Assembly (NCBI GenBank): GCA_024641185.1
Contig: JAHEDO010000003.1
Span: forward strand, 1 to 32,055
Origin: Burkholderiaceae bacterium
Lineage (GTDB): Bacteria > Pseudomonadota > Gammaproteobacteria > Burkholderiales > Burkholderiaceae_E
Reading direction: 5' to 3'
DNA length: 32,055 nucleotides
The position numbers and the translations under genes are program-made. The notes under the pieces are model-generated. The model did no database searches and was not told the DNA's origin. It was given only the letters and a program-made list of their open reading frames with translations. This document shows, in pieces, positions 8,735-17,361 of this stretch (within the stretch, counting starts at the first letter, position 1; every line of letters starts with the position of its first letter).

Positions 8735-10045
8735 TCAGCGGATCCGCCGGGCCTCGACGTAGAAGCGCTTCTCGTCGGCCTCGCCCATCGAGAACGCCTT
8801 CCGGGGCAAGGGACCTTCGCGCACGACCATCCTCGTCAAGTCGCCCTTGCTCAACACCGGCAGATGGACGCCGACGTTGCCGTCGTTCATCGACAGGCGC
8901 TCGAGCGCATCGTCACCGTGCACGTAGTCGGCGTGCTTCGCGCCACCGCGCTCGATGAATCGGTCGAGGAACGGCTGCATGGTTCCGACCGCGAGAGTCG
9001 ACGGTGGATCGACGATCCCGATCACGCTGAAGCGGGACCCCGGCCCGATCAGCCCGACGGCCTGGCGCGGGCCCTCGGCGGCCTCCACATGCTCGCGCAT
9101 CGCGGCCGCCGACGGCACGTCGGTGCACGTCAGTCGAAGGCCGAACTCCTCGGCCAATGCCTGACGCACGTCGACGGACACCCCGAACAGCAGACGATGG
9201 ATCGGAGAGAACTCGAGCGCGGGATCGTGGATGTTCACCACCTCCACCAGGGCGAAGCGGCTCGGATGGTCCATGCCCACCGACCCCTTGACGCTGTCCC
9301 AGTACGCCTTGGCGGTAGCCAGGGAGTGATTGCCATCGCCGACGGCGAAGAGCATCACCGGGGTGTCGGCCGGCACGCCGTATCGGGCCGCAAATGTCAG
9401 CGGATTCGCCAGCGCGTGCAAGGCCCGGACCACCCGTTCACTGCGTTCTCCGTCGACCGCGAATCCGGCGACCCGCCCGCCGCCGAGCATCAGGTCGGTC
9501 TCGTACAGTTTCTCCAGCGCCTGGCGTTCGGCGCCGATGGGCTCGATCACCGTGCACGCCGGGTCGTCGACAAGCACGAGGATGTGCGGCAACTCCAGTT
9601 CGGCGCCGCGTCGCACCGCGATGCGAGGGGCGAGACGCTCGACCATCGTGCCTTCGGTCGGCCGGATCGGGCTCGTGGATTCCCGACTGAAATCGTATTG
9701 CTCCAGATCGAGCTCCAGCATCAGTCCGCGACGGACCCGATCGCCGAGGGTTCGCTCCACGTATACAGCGCCTTCGCGCTCCCGCAGCAGTCCGTCGGCG
9801 AGATAACTGCGCATCGTGTCCTGGATCCTGGCGATGCGCGCCGCTGCATCCGGCGTCCCGAGGTATGCCTCGGGGAAGATCAGATGCAGGCTCGAAGGCG
9901 CATCGCCGACTTCACGGGCCACGTTGCGCCAGTAATCCGGCTCCGACGTGTACTGATCGCAGGCGATCACGGCCCATTTCGCCAGATCGATCCCTGGCCG
10001 GGGCAGCAGGATCCGCGGAAGTCGAAAGCAAGTCTGGGAGGCCAT
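8735..10045 (-). CDS. DUF1015 family protein
   Basis: 436 aa; WAVIACDQYTSEPDYWRNV, GDGNHSLATAKAYWD, HGDDALERL. Confidence 0.9.
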   Translation of the reverse strand: MASQTCFRLPRILLPRPGIDLAKWAVIACDQYTSEPDYWRNVAREVGDAPSSLHLIFPEAYLGTPDAAARIARIQDTMRSYLADGLLREREGAVYVERTLGDRVRRGLMLELDLEQYDFSRESTSPIRPTEGTMVERLAPRIAVRRGAELELPHILVLVDDPACTVIEPIGAERQALEKLYETDLMLGGGRVAGFAVDGERSERVVRALHALANPLTFAARYGVPADTPVMLFAVGDGNHSLATAKAYWDSVKGSVGMDHPSRFALVEVVNIHDPALEFSPIHRLLFGVSVDVRQALAEEFGLRLTCTDVPSAAAMREHVEAAEGPRQAVGLIGPGSRFSVIGIVDPPSTLAVGTMQPFLDRFIERGGAKHADYVHGDDALERLSMNDGNVGVHLPVLSKGDLTRMVVREGPLPRKAFSMGEADEKRFYVEARRIR

Positions 10046-10087
10046 GATTTACCAGTCAGCGGTTGAAGCCCGGCGCCCCGGGATCGG

Positions 10088-10738
10088 CTAGTAGGCGGCG
10101 GAAAGCTCGTCTTGAACGAGAGTCTTGAGCTGCTCGTAGCCCCAGCTCGGCAGCGGCTTGCCGTTGACGAAGAACTCGGGCGTCGCCTTGACGCCCAGTT
10201 TTCGAGCGTCCGCGAGATCCTGCTGGACGATCTTGTCGATTTCAGGCGAACTCATGTCACGCCTTAGCCGCTCGAGGTCCAGGCCCACCCCGCCAATGTA
10301 GTTCCATACCAGTTCCGGTTGCGGCCGGTGTTGCGGCGCCCAACCGGGCTGGGCGGCGAATATCGCTTCCAGAGTCGGCCAGAACTTCCCCTGCAGATGG
10401 GCAGCCGCGAGCATCTTCACCACGGTCTCGGAACCGTCGTGAAACGGCGCATAGCGCTCGTACAGGCGAATCTTGCCGGGGTGGTCCTTCAGCATTCGCT
10501 CGACAAGGGGATAGAACTCCCGGCAGGTGTCGCAGGCGGGGTCGAAAAATTCGACGATCTCGACCTTCGCGTCGGGACTGCCGCGCGCCGGGGAGTGGCT
10601 GCGCACGAACGTCGACTTGTCGCGCCGGTACGCCTGGGCCGCCGCATCCGCCTGGTAGCTCTGGTAGAACCACGCGGCTGCGACGAAGGCGACCAGGAGG
10701 AACACCACCGAAAAAATGACCAGGTTCTTCTGTTTCAC
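10088..10738 (-). CDS. DsbA-family thioredoxin-fold protein
   Basis: N-terminal TM; VEIVEFFDPACDTCREFYP (CxxC = CDTC); VKATPEFFVNGKPL (cis-Pro loop); GTG start overlaps upstream stop as GTGA. Confidence 0.9.
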   Translation of the reverse strand: MKQKNLVIFSVVFLLVAFVAAAWFYQSYQADAAAQAYRRDKSTFVRSHSPARGSPDAKVEIVEFFDPACDTCREFYPLVERMLKDHPGKIRLYERYAPFHDGSETVVKMLAAAHLQGKFWPTLEAIFAAQPGWAPQHRPQPELVWNYIGGVGLDLERLRRDMSSPEIDKIVQQDLADARKLGVKATPEFFVNGKPLPSWGYEQLKTLVQDELSAAY

Positions 10739-11172
10739 TTTGCACTCCTTCTATGACTCAGCAGCAGCAACGCGGTGATCAGCAGGAAGGACAGCGCGGA
10801 GAGCAGCGGAATGGTGACGAAGCCGAACCACTGCACATGCACTTCCGAGCAGGGCACTCCTTGCGTGCAGGGCTTGATGCTCTCCGGAATGTAACCCGCC
10901 ACCAGCAGCAGATGGAACACGGCGATGAGCAGTCCGAGCGCGGACAGAGGCGCAGCGTAGCGCACCAGCCTGCGGTCGAACGGAAACAGACCGATCGGGA
11001 GGATGAGCACCAGCGGATACATGCAGATGCGCTGGTACCAGCAAAGCACGCACGGCTGAACATGCATGATTTCGCTGAAGAACAGGCTTCCGAGCGTGGA
11101 GACGCAAGCGATCAGCCAGCTCACGAACACCAAGGCCCAGGCCGCTCCCTGCGAACTGTCGGGGGAATTCAT
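10735..11172 (-). CDS. Disulfide bond formation protein B / BdbC-like membrane protein
   Basis: QPCVLCWYQRICMYPL (CxxC), CTQGVPCSE second cysteine pair, multiple TM segments; ATGA overlap with upstream gene. Confidence 0.92.
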   Translation of the reverse strand: MNSPDSSQGAAWALVFVSWLIACVSTLGSLFFSEIMHVQPCVLCWYQRICMYPLVLILPIGLFPFDRRLVRYAAPLSALGLLIAVFHLLLVAGYIPESIKPCTQGVPCSEVHVQWFGFVTIPLLSALSFLLITALLLLSHRRSAK

Positions 11173-12113
11173 CGGCAGGCAATCTCGTCAGGAAACCGGG
11201 AACTATACCCGCCGCCGGGTGCTGCCGTTCGGCAACAGGCACCGACTCCGCCGGCAACGTCGAGCCGGGCCGAACCGAGCATGATCGGCTTGACCAGTAT
11301 CTTGTAGACATCCGGATCGAAGCTCGCCGTGCCTGCACCCGGCAACGCGCCGCCCCTCTTCGAGCACCAGGTGCCGACATAGCCCCAGTTGTGCACCCGG
11401 TGGCGCTGGACCCAGCCCTCTGCCTCTTCGACGATGTCCACGGCACCTCGGTATGGCCAACAGTGAACCTGATGCTCGATCAGCGCAGCCGAAAGGCGCT
11501 CATCGTGTTCCGCGCGGCTCTCCCTTCCGACACAGGCGCCGCGGCACCTGCGGATCTGCAGCCCGAAGCAGCCTCGCCCGGCGGTTCCTTCCAGCCCGAG
11601 AAGCGCAAGGCACAGGGCGTGTTCCTGCGCCAGTTCCCGCAGCTTCATACGCGCCGCGTGCCTCGACGCAAACAGGCCGTACAGGTCCGGGGTCGATCCC
11701 AACGCATGGGTCGTGCCGTCCACGAACTCGGGCACGACACCCGTGAGCGTGCGCCTGAGGAGGATCGAGCACAGGGTGCGCGATCGACGCAGACGAATGT
11801 TGAACAGCGGGCGCTGCTCCTTGATCATCCGGGCTTCCTGCAGCAGCGCACCGATCTCGCCCGCGGTCCCGATGAAATCGACGCGCAGGGTCTGGGCGAT
11901 CATTCGCGCTTCGTGGCGCGCTCGCAGATGCGACATCACCCTCGCACGAATGTCGACGCTCTTGCCGATATACAGGGGCAGCGCTCCTTCGCCACGAAAG
12001 ATGTAGACACCCGGCGACCGCGGCAAGGCCGCCAGACTGTCCGGATCGATCTTCGGCGGCGATTTGCAGCGGGGTTCTTCTCGGGTCATGTCTTCGGCGA
12101 AGCGAGCAGCCAC
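11169..12113 (-). CDS. cho: GIY-YIG endonuclease, excinuclease Cho-like
   Basis: SPGVYIFRGEGALPLYIGKSVDIRARVMSHL; EARMIKEQRPLFNIRLRR; CFGLQIRRCRGACVG. Confidence 0.85.
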   Translation of the reverse strand: MAARFAEDMTREEPRCKSPPKIDPDSLAALPRSPGVYIFRGEGALPLYIGKSVDIRARVMSHLRARHEARMIAQTLRVDFIGTAGEIGALLQEARMIKEQRPLFNIRLRRSRTLCSILLRRTLTGVVPEFVDGTTHALGSTPDLYGLFASRHAARMKLRELAQEHALCLALLGLEGTAGRGCFGLQIRRCRGACVGRESRAEHDERLSAALIEHQVHCWPYRGAVDIVEEAEGWVQRHRVHNWGYVGTWCSKRGGALPGAGTASFDPDVYKILVKPIMLGSARLDVAGGVGACCRTAAPGGGYSSRFPDEIACR

Positions 12114-12194
12114 GGCGATCTGTCCGGGCTTGCTCGATCCGCGGATTCTATGGGATTGGCTCGAGCGGACCCTGCGGAGCCCCCGGTTCGACAG

Positions 12195-14048
12195 CTATTG
12201 CGTCGACCCGCGCGATGCGGGTCGCGGATGCCGCGGTGGCTGCGCACGCCGCATCGTCTTTTCGACGAGTGCGGTCAGGGCCGGATTGTCGATCTCTTCC
12301 GCCAGGAGCCGCGCCGCACTTCCGCTCGCGGTATCGCCCCTCGCCCCTCGGCGCAGATGCGCACGTGCGGTGAGTTCGCGCATGCCGCTGCGGGCTGCGA
12401 GGCCGTGCAACTCGTCGATCCACGCCGAGGCCTGTGGCATGCCTTGCGCGACGGCCAGATCGCAGAGCACTTCGAGCGCATAGCCCTTGCTCCACAGGTA
12501 GGCATCCGGCAGACGGCCGCCGCGTGCGATCGCGTCGACCAGGATCTCGGCAGCCCGCTGCGGCTGGCCTCGCGCGATGGCGACGAGTCCGAGGCCGCGT
12601 CCGGCAATGCCTTCCCAGCACGGATCTCCCAACTGGCAGCCCAGCGCAAACGCCTGCTCCAGGCGCTCCTGCGCGGCGTCCAGTTCCCCACGTGACAGAT
12701 CGACCTCGGCAAGCAGCGACTTGGGCCAGGGCACGAATGCGGTCCAGCCTCGCTCCGCCAGACCGACAGAGCGCTCGAGCGCTTCGGTCGCCGCCTCGAG
12801 ATCCCCGCACAGCAGCGACACTCGCCCCGACATGGACAGCGCGTAAGTCACCTGCCTCACGTCACCGATGCTGTCCGCCAGCGCCTCTGCCTCGCGCAGC
12901 ATCGCGCTGGCTGCCTGGTAGTGCGCCGTGTCGCTCAGCGTCGATCCGTGCACGATGGCGATGCGCGCCAGCTCCGCGCGGTCGTCACCGGCGAGCGACG
13001 CCGCCTCGCGCAGCCACACCAGCGCGCGCTCGTAGCGGCCACGCAGAAACTCCACGTAGCCGAGCTCGCGGCACGCTGCCGCCGCCAGCGACGGCGAACT
13101 GTCCCTGCCGACCGCGAGCGCCTCGTGGAGCGCCGTCGCCCCCTCCTCGTCGCGCCCGCGCGCTGCATGCACGAGCGCGCTTCCCAGCGCGACGCGGGCG
13201 CGCGTGCGCACCGCAGCGTCACCGGTGCCGTCGGCCTCGAGGATTGCGCGTCGCAGGCACTGCAGCCCGGCATCGAGCGCACCGGCGGCCACTGCCGCTT
13301 CACCTGCCTCCAGCTGCGCCAGGGCCGCGGCCCGACCGGTTGCCGGCCGCGCGGTCGGCGCAGCCGTGGCGGTACGCATCGCAGCCGCGAGCGTCGCGCC
13401 TGGCTGCACGCCCAGTTCGCGGGCAAAAAGCTCGCGGCACGCGGCGGCCTGTCGCGCGGCGCCGATGCCGTCTCCTGCTGCCGCTAGACTTCGCACCAGC
13501 AGCGCCTGAAAGTTCTCGTCCAGTGGATTCAGGCGCACCAGCCGGCCGGCGAGTTCAGCCGCATCCGCCGCGGCACCCACGGCCAGACGGGCCAGTGCGG
13601 CCTCGCGCAGAACCGCTTCCGCGGTCGCCTGCAGGCGCCGGCGTTCGGTCGCCAGCCAGACCTCGAACGACGGGCTGCTCGCAAAGCTCATTCCCTCGAG
13701 CAGCTCGCGGCCGAGGCCAGGCACGCACAAGGCTTCGACCCAGGTACCGCCGGTCGCCACGTCCACATCGACGTAGTCCGTCGACTCGCGCGAGAGCTCG
13801 AGCAAGCTGCCGCGCAGGCCGGCGTCGCCGAGCAGACGTCGCAGTTCGCTCAAGTTCCAGCGCAGTGCCGCGAGAGGATCCTCTGCGTCCTCGAACAGGA
13901 CCCTCGCGACGTGCGTTCGACTCGGAGAGTCCTCACGCCGGATCAGGTAAGCGAGCAGCGCCCACACCTTGTTGCCGCGCGGCGACGGCAGGACAGCGCC
14001 GTCGCGCTCGACACGCGGCGAACCCAGGAGGTGGATCGAAATGCCCAT
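12195..14048 (-). CDS. BTAD (bacterial transcriptional activator) domain / TPR regulator, SARP-like
   Basis: Start MGISIHLLGSPRVERDG; winged-helix region KVWALLAYLIRREDSPSRTHVARVLFEDAED; BTAD ARQAAACRELFARELGVQPGATLAA; long TPR-rich C-terminus. Confidence 0.85.
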   Translation of the reverse strand: MGISIHLLGSPRVERDGAVLPSPRGNKVWALLAYLIRREDSPSRTHVARVLFEDAEDPLAALRWNLSELRRLLGDAGLRGSLLELSRESTDYVDVDVATGGTWVEALCVPGLGRELLEGMSFASSPSFEVWLATERRRLQATAEAVLREAALARLAVGAAADAAELAGRLVRLNPLDENFQALLVRSLAAAGDGIGAARQAAACRELFARELGVQPGATLAAAMRTATAAPTARPATGRAAALAQLEAGEAAVAAGALDAGLQCLRRAILEADGTGDAAVRTRARVALGSALVHAARGRDEEGATALHEALAVGRDSSPSLAAAACRELGYVEFLRGRYERALVWLREAASLAGDDRAELARIAIVHGSTLSDTAHYQAASAMLREAEALADSIGDVRQVTYALSMSGRVSLLCGDLEAATEALERSVGLAERGWTAFVPWPKSLLAEVDLSRGELDAAQERLEQAFALGCQLGDPCWEGIAGRGLGLVAIARGQPQRAAEILVDAIARGGRLPDAYLWSKGYALEVLCDLAVAQGMPQASAWIDELHGLAARSGMRELTARAHLRRGARGDTASGSAARLLAEEIDNPALTALVEKTMRRAQPPRHPRPASRGSTQ

Positions 14049-14091
14049 CGAGCGATCGTCTCCCAGGGCGGCGGCGCCCGCAAGTTCGCCT

Positions 14092-14367
14092 TCAGCCCTC
14101 GGCGGTGGTCGGGTCGATGATCGACGCGACCCGCGCGACGCTGTCCACCGGGAACCCGCCGCGCAGCGCGTGCTCCCTGACGAGATCCTCGCTCGGGGCG
14201 ACATATACGCAGTAGATCTTGTCGTCCGTCACGTAACTGTGCATCCATTGGACTTCGGGCCCCATTTCCCGCAGAACACCGCACGACTTCTGCGAGATGG
14301 CCTGCAGTTCAGGCCCCTTCAGTGCGCCGGCTCCGGCGATGGCGCGTTCGATCACGAATTTCGGCAT
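14092..14367 (-). CDS. DUF4242 domain protein
   Basis: 91 aa MPKFVIERAIAGAG...VQWMHSYVTDDKIYCVYVAPSEDLVREHALRGGFPVD. Confidence 0.85.
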   Translation of the reverse strand: MPKFVIERAIAGAGALKGPELQAISQKSCGVLREMGPEVQWMHSYVTDDKIYCVYVAPSEDLVREHALRGGFPVDSVARVASIIDPTTAEG

Positions 14368-14498
14368 GACAGTCTCCCTTAGGGTGGATGGAAGACCGCA
14401 GGTTGCGGGATGCGCGTGTGAGCGAGCGTGTGACGCAGTCGAATCACCCCCGCCGGCGAAACAGGTCACCTGCCAAGCCGCCGGTCCGGGCGCGGAGT

Positions 14499-15494
14499 TC
14501 ACTCGCGCCGCGTCGCCAGTTCCACCGCCTGCCGCAGCGCCTCGAGCATCGATCGTTCGTCCGCGACACCCTTGCCCGCGATGTCGAACGCGGTGCCGTG
14601 GTCGACCGAGGTGCGGATCGCCGGCAGGCCGACGGTGATGTTCACCCCGGCCTCGATGCCGAGCACCTTGATCGGGCCGTGACCCTGGTCGTGGTACATC
14701 GCGACCACCAGATCGAAGTCGCCGCGCCCGGCGCGAAAGAACAGCGTGTCGGCGGGCAGCGGACCCTCCACGTTCCAGCCCATGGCCTGGCAGGCGCGCA
14801 CCGCGGGCGCGATCTTGTGTTCCTCCTCGCCTCGCCCGAAAAGGCCATGTTCGCCTGCGTGGGGATTGATGCCGCAGACGCCGATGCGCGGGTCGGCGAT
14901 GCCTGCGCGCACCAGCGTGTCGTATCCGCGCGCGATCGTCCGCTCGACCAGACCGGGTTCGATGCGTTCGATCGCGTCGATCAGTCCGATATGGGTGGTG
15001 ACGTGGATCACCCGCAACCCCGGCGCGACCAGCATCATCGACACCTCGGGCGTCCCTGTCAGGTGGGCCAGCATTTCGGTGTGGCCCGGAAACTTGTGCC
15101 CGCCGGCGTGCAGCGCTTCCTTGTTCAGCGGCGCGGTGCAGATCGCGTCGGCCTGCCCGGCTCGCACGAATTCCACCGCCTTGGCGAGATAGCGGTAGGC
15201 GGCGTCTCCGGCCAGCGCGGACACGGCCCCGAACGGCAGTCCCGCGGGGATCAGCCCGAGGTCGACGCAATCGACGACCCCGCAGGTGAAATTCGCCTCG
15301 GCCGGCCCGCCGACCGCGTTGACCTCGAGGGCCACACCCGCGATACGACCCGCCTCGCGCAGGCGCTGCGCGTCGCCGACAACGAACGGACGGCAGGTGT
15401 CGTAGAGCGCCGCATGGGCCAGGCTCTTCATGATGATCTCCGGACCGACGCCGGCGGCGTCTCCCATGGTGATCGCGATCAGCGGGCGATGCAT
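14499..15494 (-). CDS. pdxA2: PdxA family dehydrogenase (PdxA2-type, four-carbon acid sugar phosphate)
   Basis: ITMGDAAGVGPEIIMK, TAPLNKEAL, FPGHTEMLAHLTG, INPHAGEHGLFGREE-like, YHDQGHGPIKVLG; adjacent to DUF1537-type kinase. Confidence 0.88.
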   Translation of the reverse strand: MHRPLIAITMGDAAGVGPEIIMKSLAHAALYDTCRPFVVGDAQRLREAGRIAGVALEVNAVGGPAEANFTCGVVDCVDLGLIPAGLPFGAVSALAGDAAYRYLAKAVEFVRAGQADAICTAPLNKEALHAGGHKFPGHTEMLAHLTGTPEVSMMLVAPGLRVIHVTTHIGLIDAIERIEPGLVERTIARGYDTLVRAGIADPRIGVCGINPHAGEHGLFGRGEEEHKIAPAVRACQAMGWNVEGPLPADTLFFRAGRGDFDLVVAMYHDQGHGPIKVLGIEAGVNITVGLPAIRTSVDHGTAFDIAGKGVADERSMLEALRQAVELATRRE

Positions 15495-15516
15495 CGATGA
15501 TTCCCTTTCGAAGTGT

Positions 15517-16746
15517 TCAGGCGCCCCGGCCGCGACGCCGGATGCCCGCGAGCACGTTGTAAGCGTCGAGCAGCGCCGCGGGCGAACCGAACGCGCCGGC
15601 CTTGGTGACCACCGGAATCGGCCGCGGTCCCAGCGTCACCGACAACGGGACGCCGGCTTCGATCTCCCGCAGCACCTGCAGGCCCTGGACACCGGCCGCC
15701 GACAGCAGTGCGCGCGCCGTTTCCCCGCCGGTGACGACCAGCGCGCCGATCCCCTCCACCAGCGGCGCCAGAAGGCGTGCCATCGACTCGCAGATCGCGC
15801 GCCCGTGCGCCAGGTCATTGTGCTCCTCGAGCCCGGTGCGGATCATGACATCCCTGCCCGCGCCGAGCGCCGCAGCGGCCGATTCGCGCAGCGGCCGCCA
15901 CATCGGGTGCGCCTCGCCGGTCCGCAGCACCTGCGGCGCGGCGACGATCGACACGAGTTCGGTCTGCGTCTCCAGCGCCCGCGCCTGCCCGCGCGACAGC
16001 GCCGACAGACTGCCGACAACGATGAGAATCGGGCCGGCGACGACGAAGTCCGGCGACTCCGCGTGACCTTCGATCCCGGCGGCCCGGGGCAAGTGGGCCG
16101 CCAGGCCGGCGGATCCGACCCAGTAGACCGGCAGGCCGACCGATGCGGCGGCCACGGCCGCAAGGTCGGCGTCGGTCTCGGCGTCGCAGACGATGGCCTG
16201 CACACGCGCACCCGCGACCAGCAGAGCGAGTTCGGCCCGCAGGTCGCCCCTCACCGTCGGCAACGCGACACTGCACGCCCGCAGGCCTTGGTCGCTGAGC
16301 ATCGCGACGACGTCGGCCTCGCCGGTCATCGCTTCGTTGGCCCAGATCTCGGTGCGCTCCAGTGCGACGCCATCGACCAGCACGCGCGCGTTGCGGGTCG
16401 TGCGGCCCGTCGCCGGGAACGCCGGCGCCACGATGGCGACGCCGGCGCCGGTCAGCACGGTCATCTCGGCAGCGAAATTGCCGCGCAGCGTGGAATCGAT
16501 CTTCTTGTAGAACAGGCGTCCGGTGGCGGCGCCGGATCGCCAGAGCGCGGCATTGATGTCGCGCGCACGCGCCGGCGCGGCATGGCGGCAGTCGGCGTCG
16601 ACCGCGAGGACCTGCGCCTGCACACCGGTCGCGCCGTCGAAGACGACGACGCTCTTCAGCCCCGCCTTCGCGGCGCCGATCGCGCAGTCCGCTGCACCCG
16701 AAAGGTCGTCGGCGAGGATGAACATCGAATCGGTGTTGACGTGCAT
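15517..16746 (-). CDS. Four-carbon acid sugar kinase family protein (DUF1537/OtnK-type)
   Basis: FILADDLSGAADCAIGAAKAG, FYKKIDSTLRGNFAAE, APAFPATGRTTRNA, LVVTGGETA. Confidence 0.9.
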   Translation of the reverse strand: MHVNTDSMFILADDLSGAADCAIGAAKAGLKSVVVFDGATGVQAQVLAVDADCRHAAPARARDINAALWRSGAATGRLFYKKIDSTLRGNFAAEMTVLTGAGVAIVAPAFPATGRTTRNARVLVDGVALERTEIWANEAMTGEADVVAMLSDQGLRACSVALPTVRGDLRAELALLVAGARVQAIVCDAETDADLAAVAAASVGLPVYWVGSAGLAAHLPRAAGIEGHAESPDFVVAGPILIVVGSLSALSRGQARALETQTELVSIVAAPQVLRTGEAHPMWRPLRESAAAALGAGRDVMIRTGLEEHNDLAHGRAICESMARLLAPLVEGIGALVVTGGETARALLSAAGVQGLQVLREIEAGVPLSVTLGPRPIPVVTKAGAFGSPAALLDAYNVLAGIRRRGRGA

Positions 16747-16809
16747 CGGATGTCCGGGGCTGCTGTGCCGGCGCGACCTGGGCGTTCCGCGATCGAGGCG
16801 GCTACGACG

Positions 16810-17361
16810 TCAGCGGGACGCCGCCGCCTGCTTGCGAAACGCACTCGCGATCAGTCGCAACGATTCGGGACTGTCCCATTGTCTCGCGCCGTAGACTTTC
16901 TGGACCACCCTGCCGTCGGCGCCGATCAGCACGGTCAGCGGAATCTGCGAGGCGCCCAGCATGTTCTCCATCTGCAGCCTGGTGTCGATGAAATGGCTGA
17001 TCGTCGCGTTGGTCGCTTTCAGCAAGGCCGTGGGCGGCTCGACGTAGTCGTCGGTCGAAATGCCAATGATCGTGAAGCGAGTCGCCTCCTCGTGCCACGC
17101 GAGCCGCTCGAGCGACGCCATCTCCTGTCTGCAGGGCCCGCACCAGCTCGCCCACACGTTGATGATGAGCGGCTTGCCGCGAAACTCGGACAGCTTCTTC
17201 GACGGCCCGTTCAACCCCCGCAGCGTCGCCTCCCGAAGCGGTTCACCGACGCCGACCTCACCCGGCGTCCTGGCCGACGCGGGCGAGATCGCGCCCGTCG
17301 CGCACAGCGCGAACGAGAACGCGACCGTCGTCGCCATCGCCCGCCAGCCCAGGGTCTTCAC
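16810..17361 (-). CDS. TlpA-family periplasmic thiol:disulfide oxidoreductase
   Basis: Signal peptide; FRGKPLIINVWASWCGPCRQEM; QIPLTVLIGADGRVV; GTG start overlaps upstream stop (GTGA). Confidence 0.9.
   Translation of the reverse strand: MKTLGWRAMATTVAFSFALCATGAISPASARTPGEVGVGEPLREATLRGLNGPSKKLSEFRGKPLIINVWASWCGPCRQEMASLERLAWHEEATRFTIIGISTDDYVEPPTALLKATNATISHFIDTRLQMENMLGASQIPLTVLIGADGRVVQKVYGARQWDSPESLRLIASAFRKQAAASR

Noticed and set aside
8864-10066. 400-aa plus-strand ORF antisense to the DUF1015 gene
   Set aside because: DUF1015 motifs on the minus strand are clear; the antisense translation is low-information
12434-14215. 593-aa plus-strand Pro/Arg/Ala-rich ORF
   Set aside because: Antisense of the BTAD/TPR regulator; composition typical of GC-rich shadow ORF
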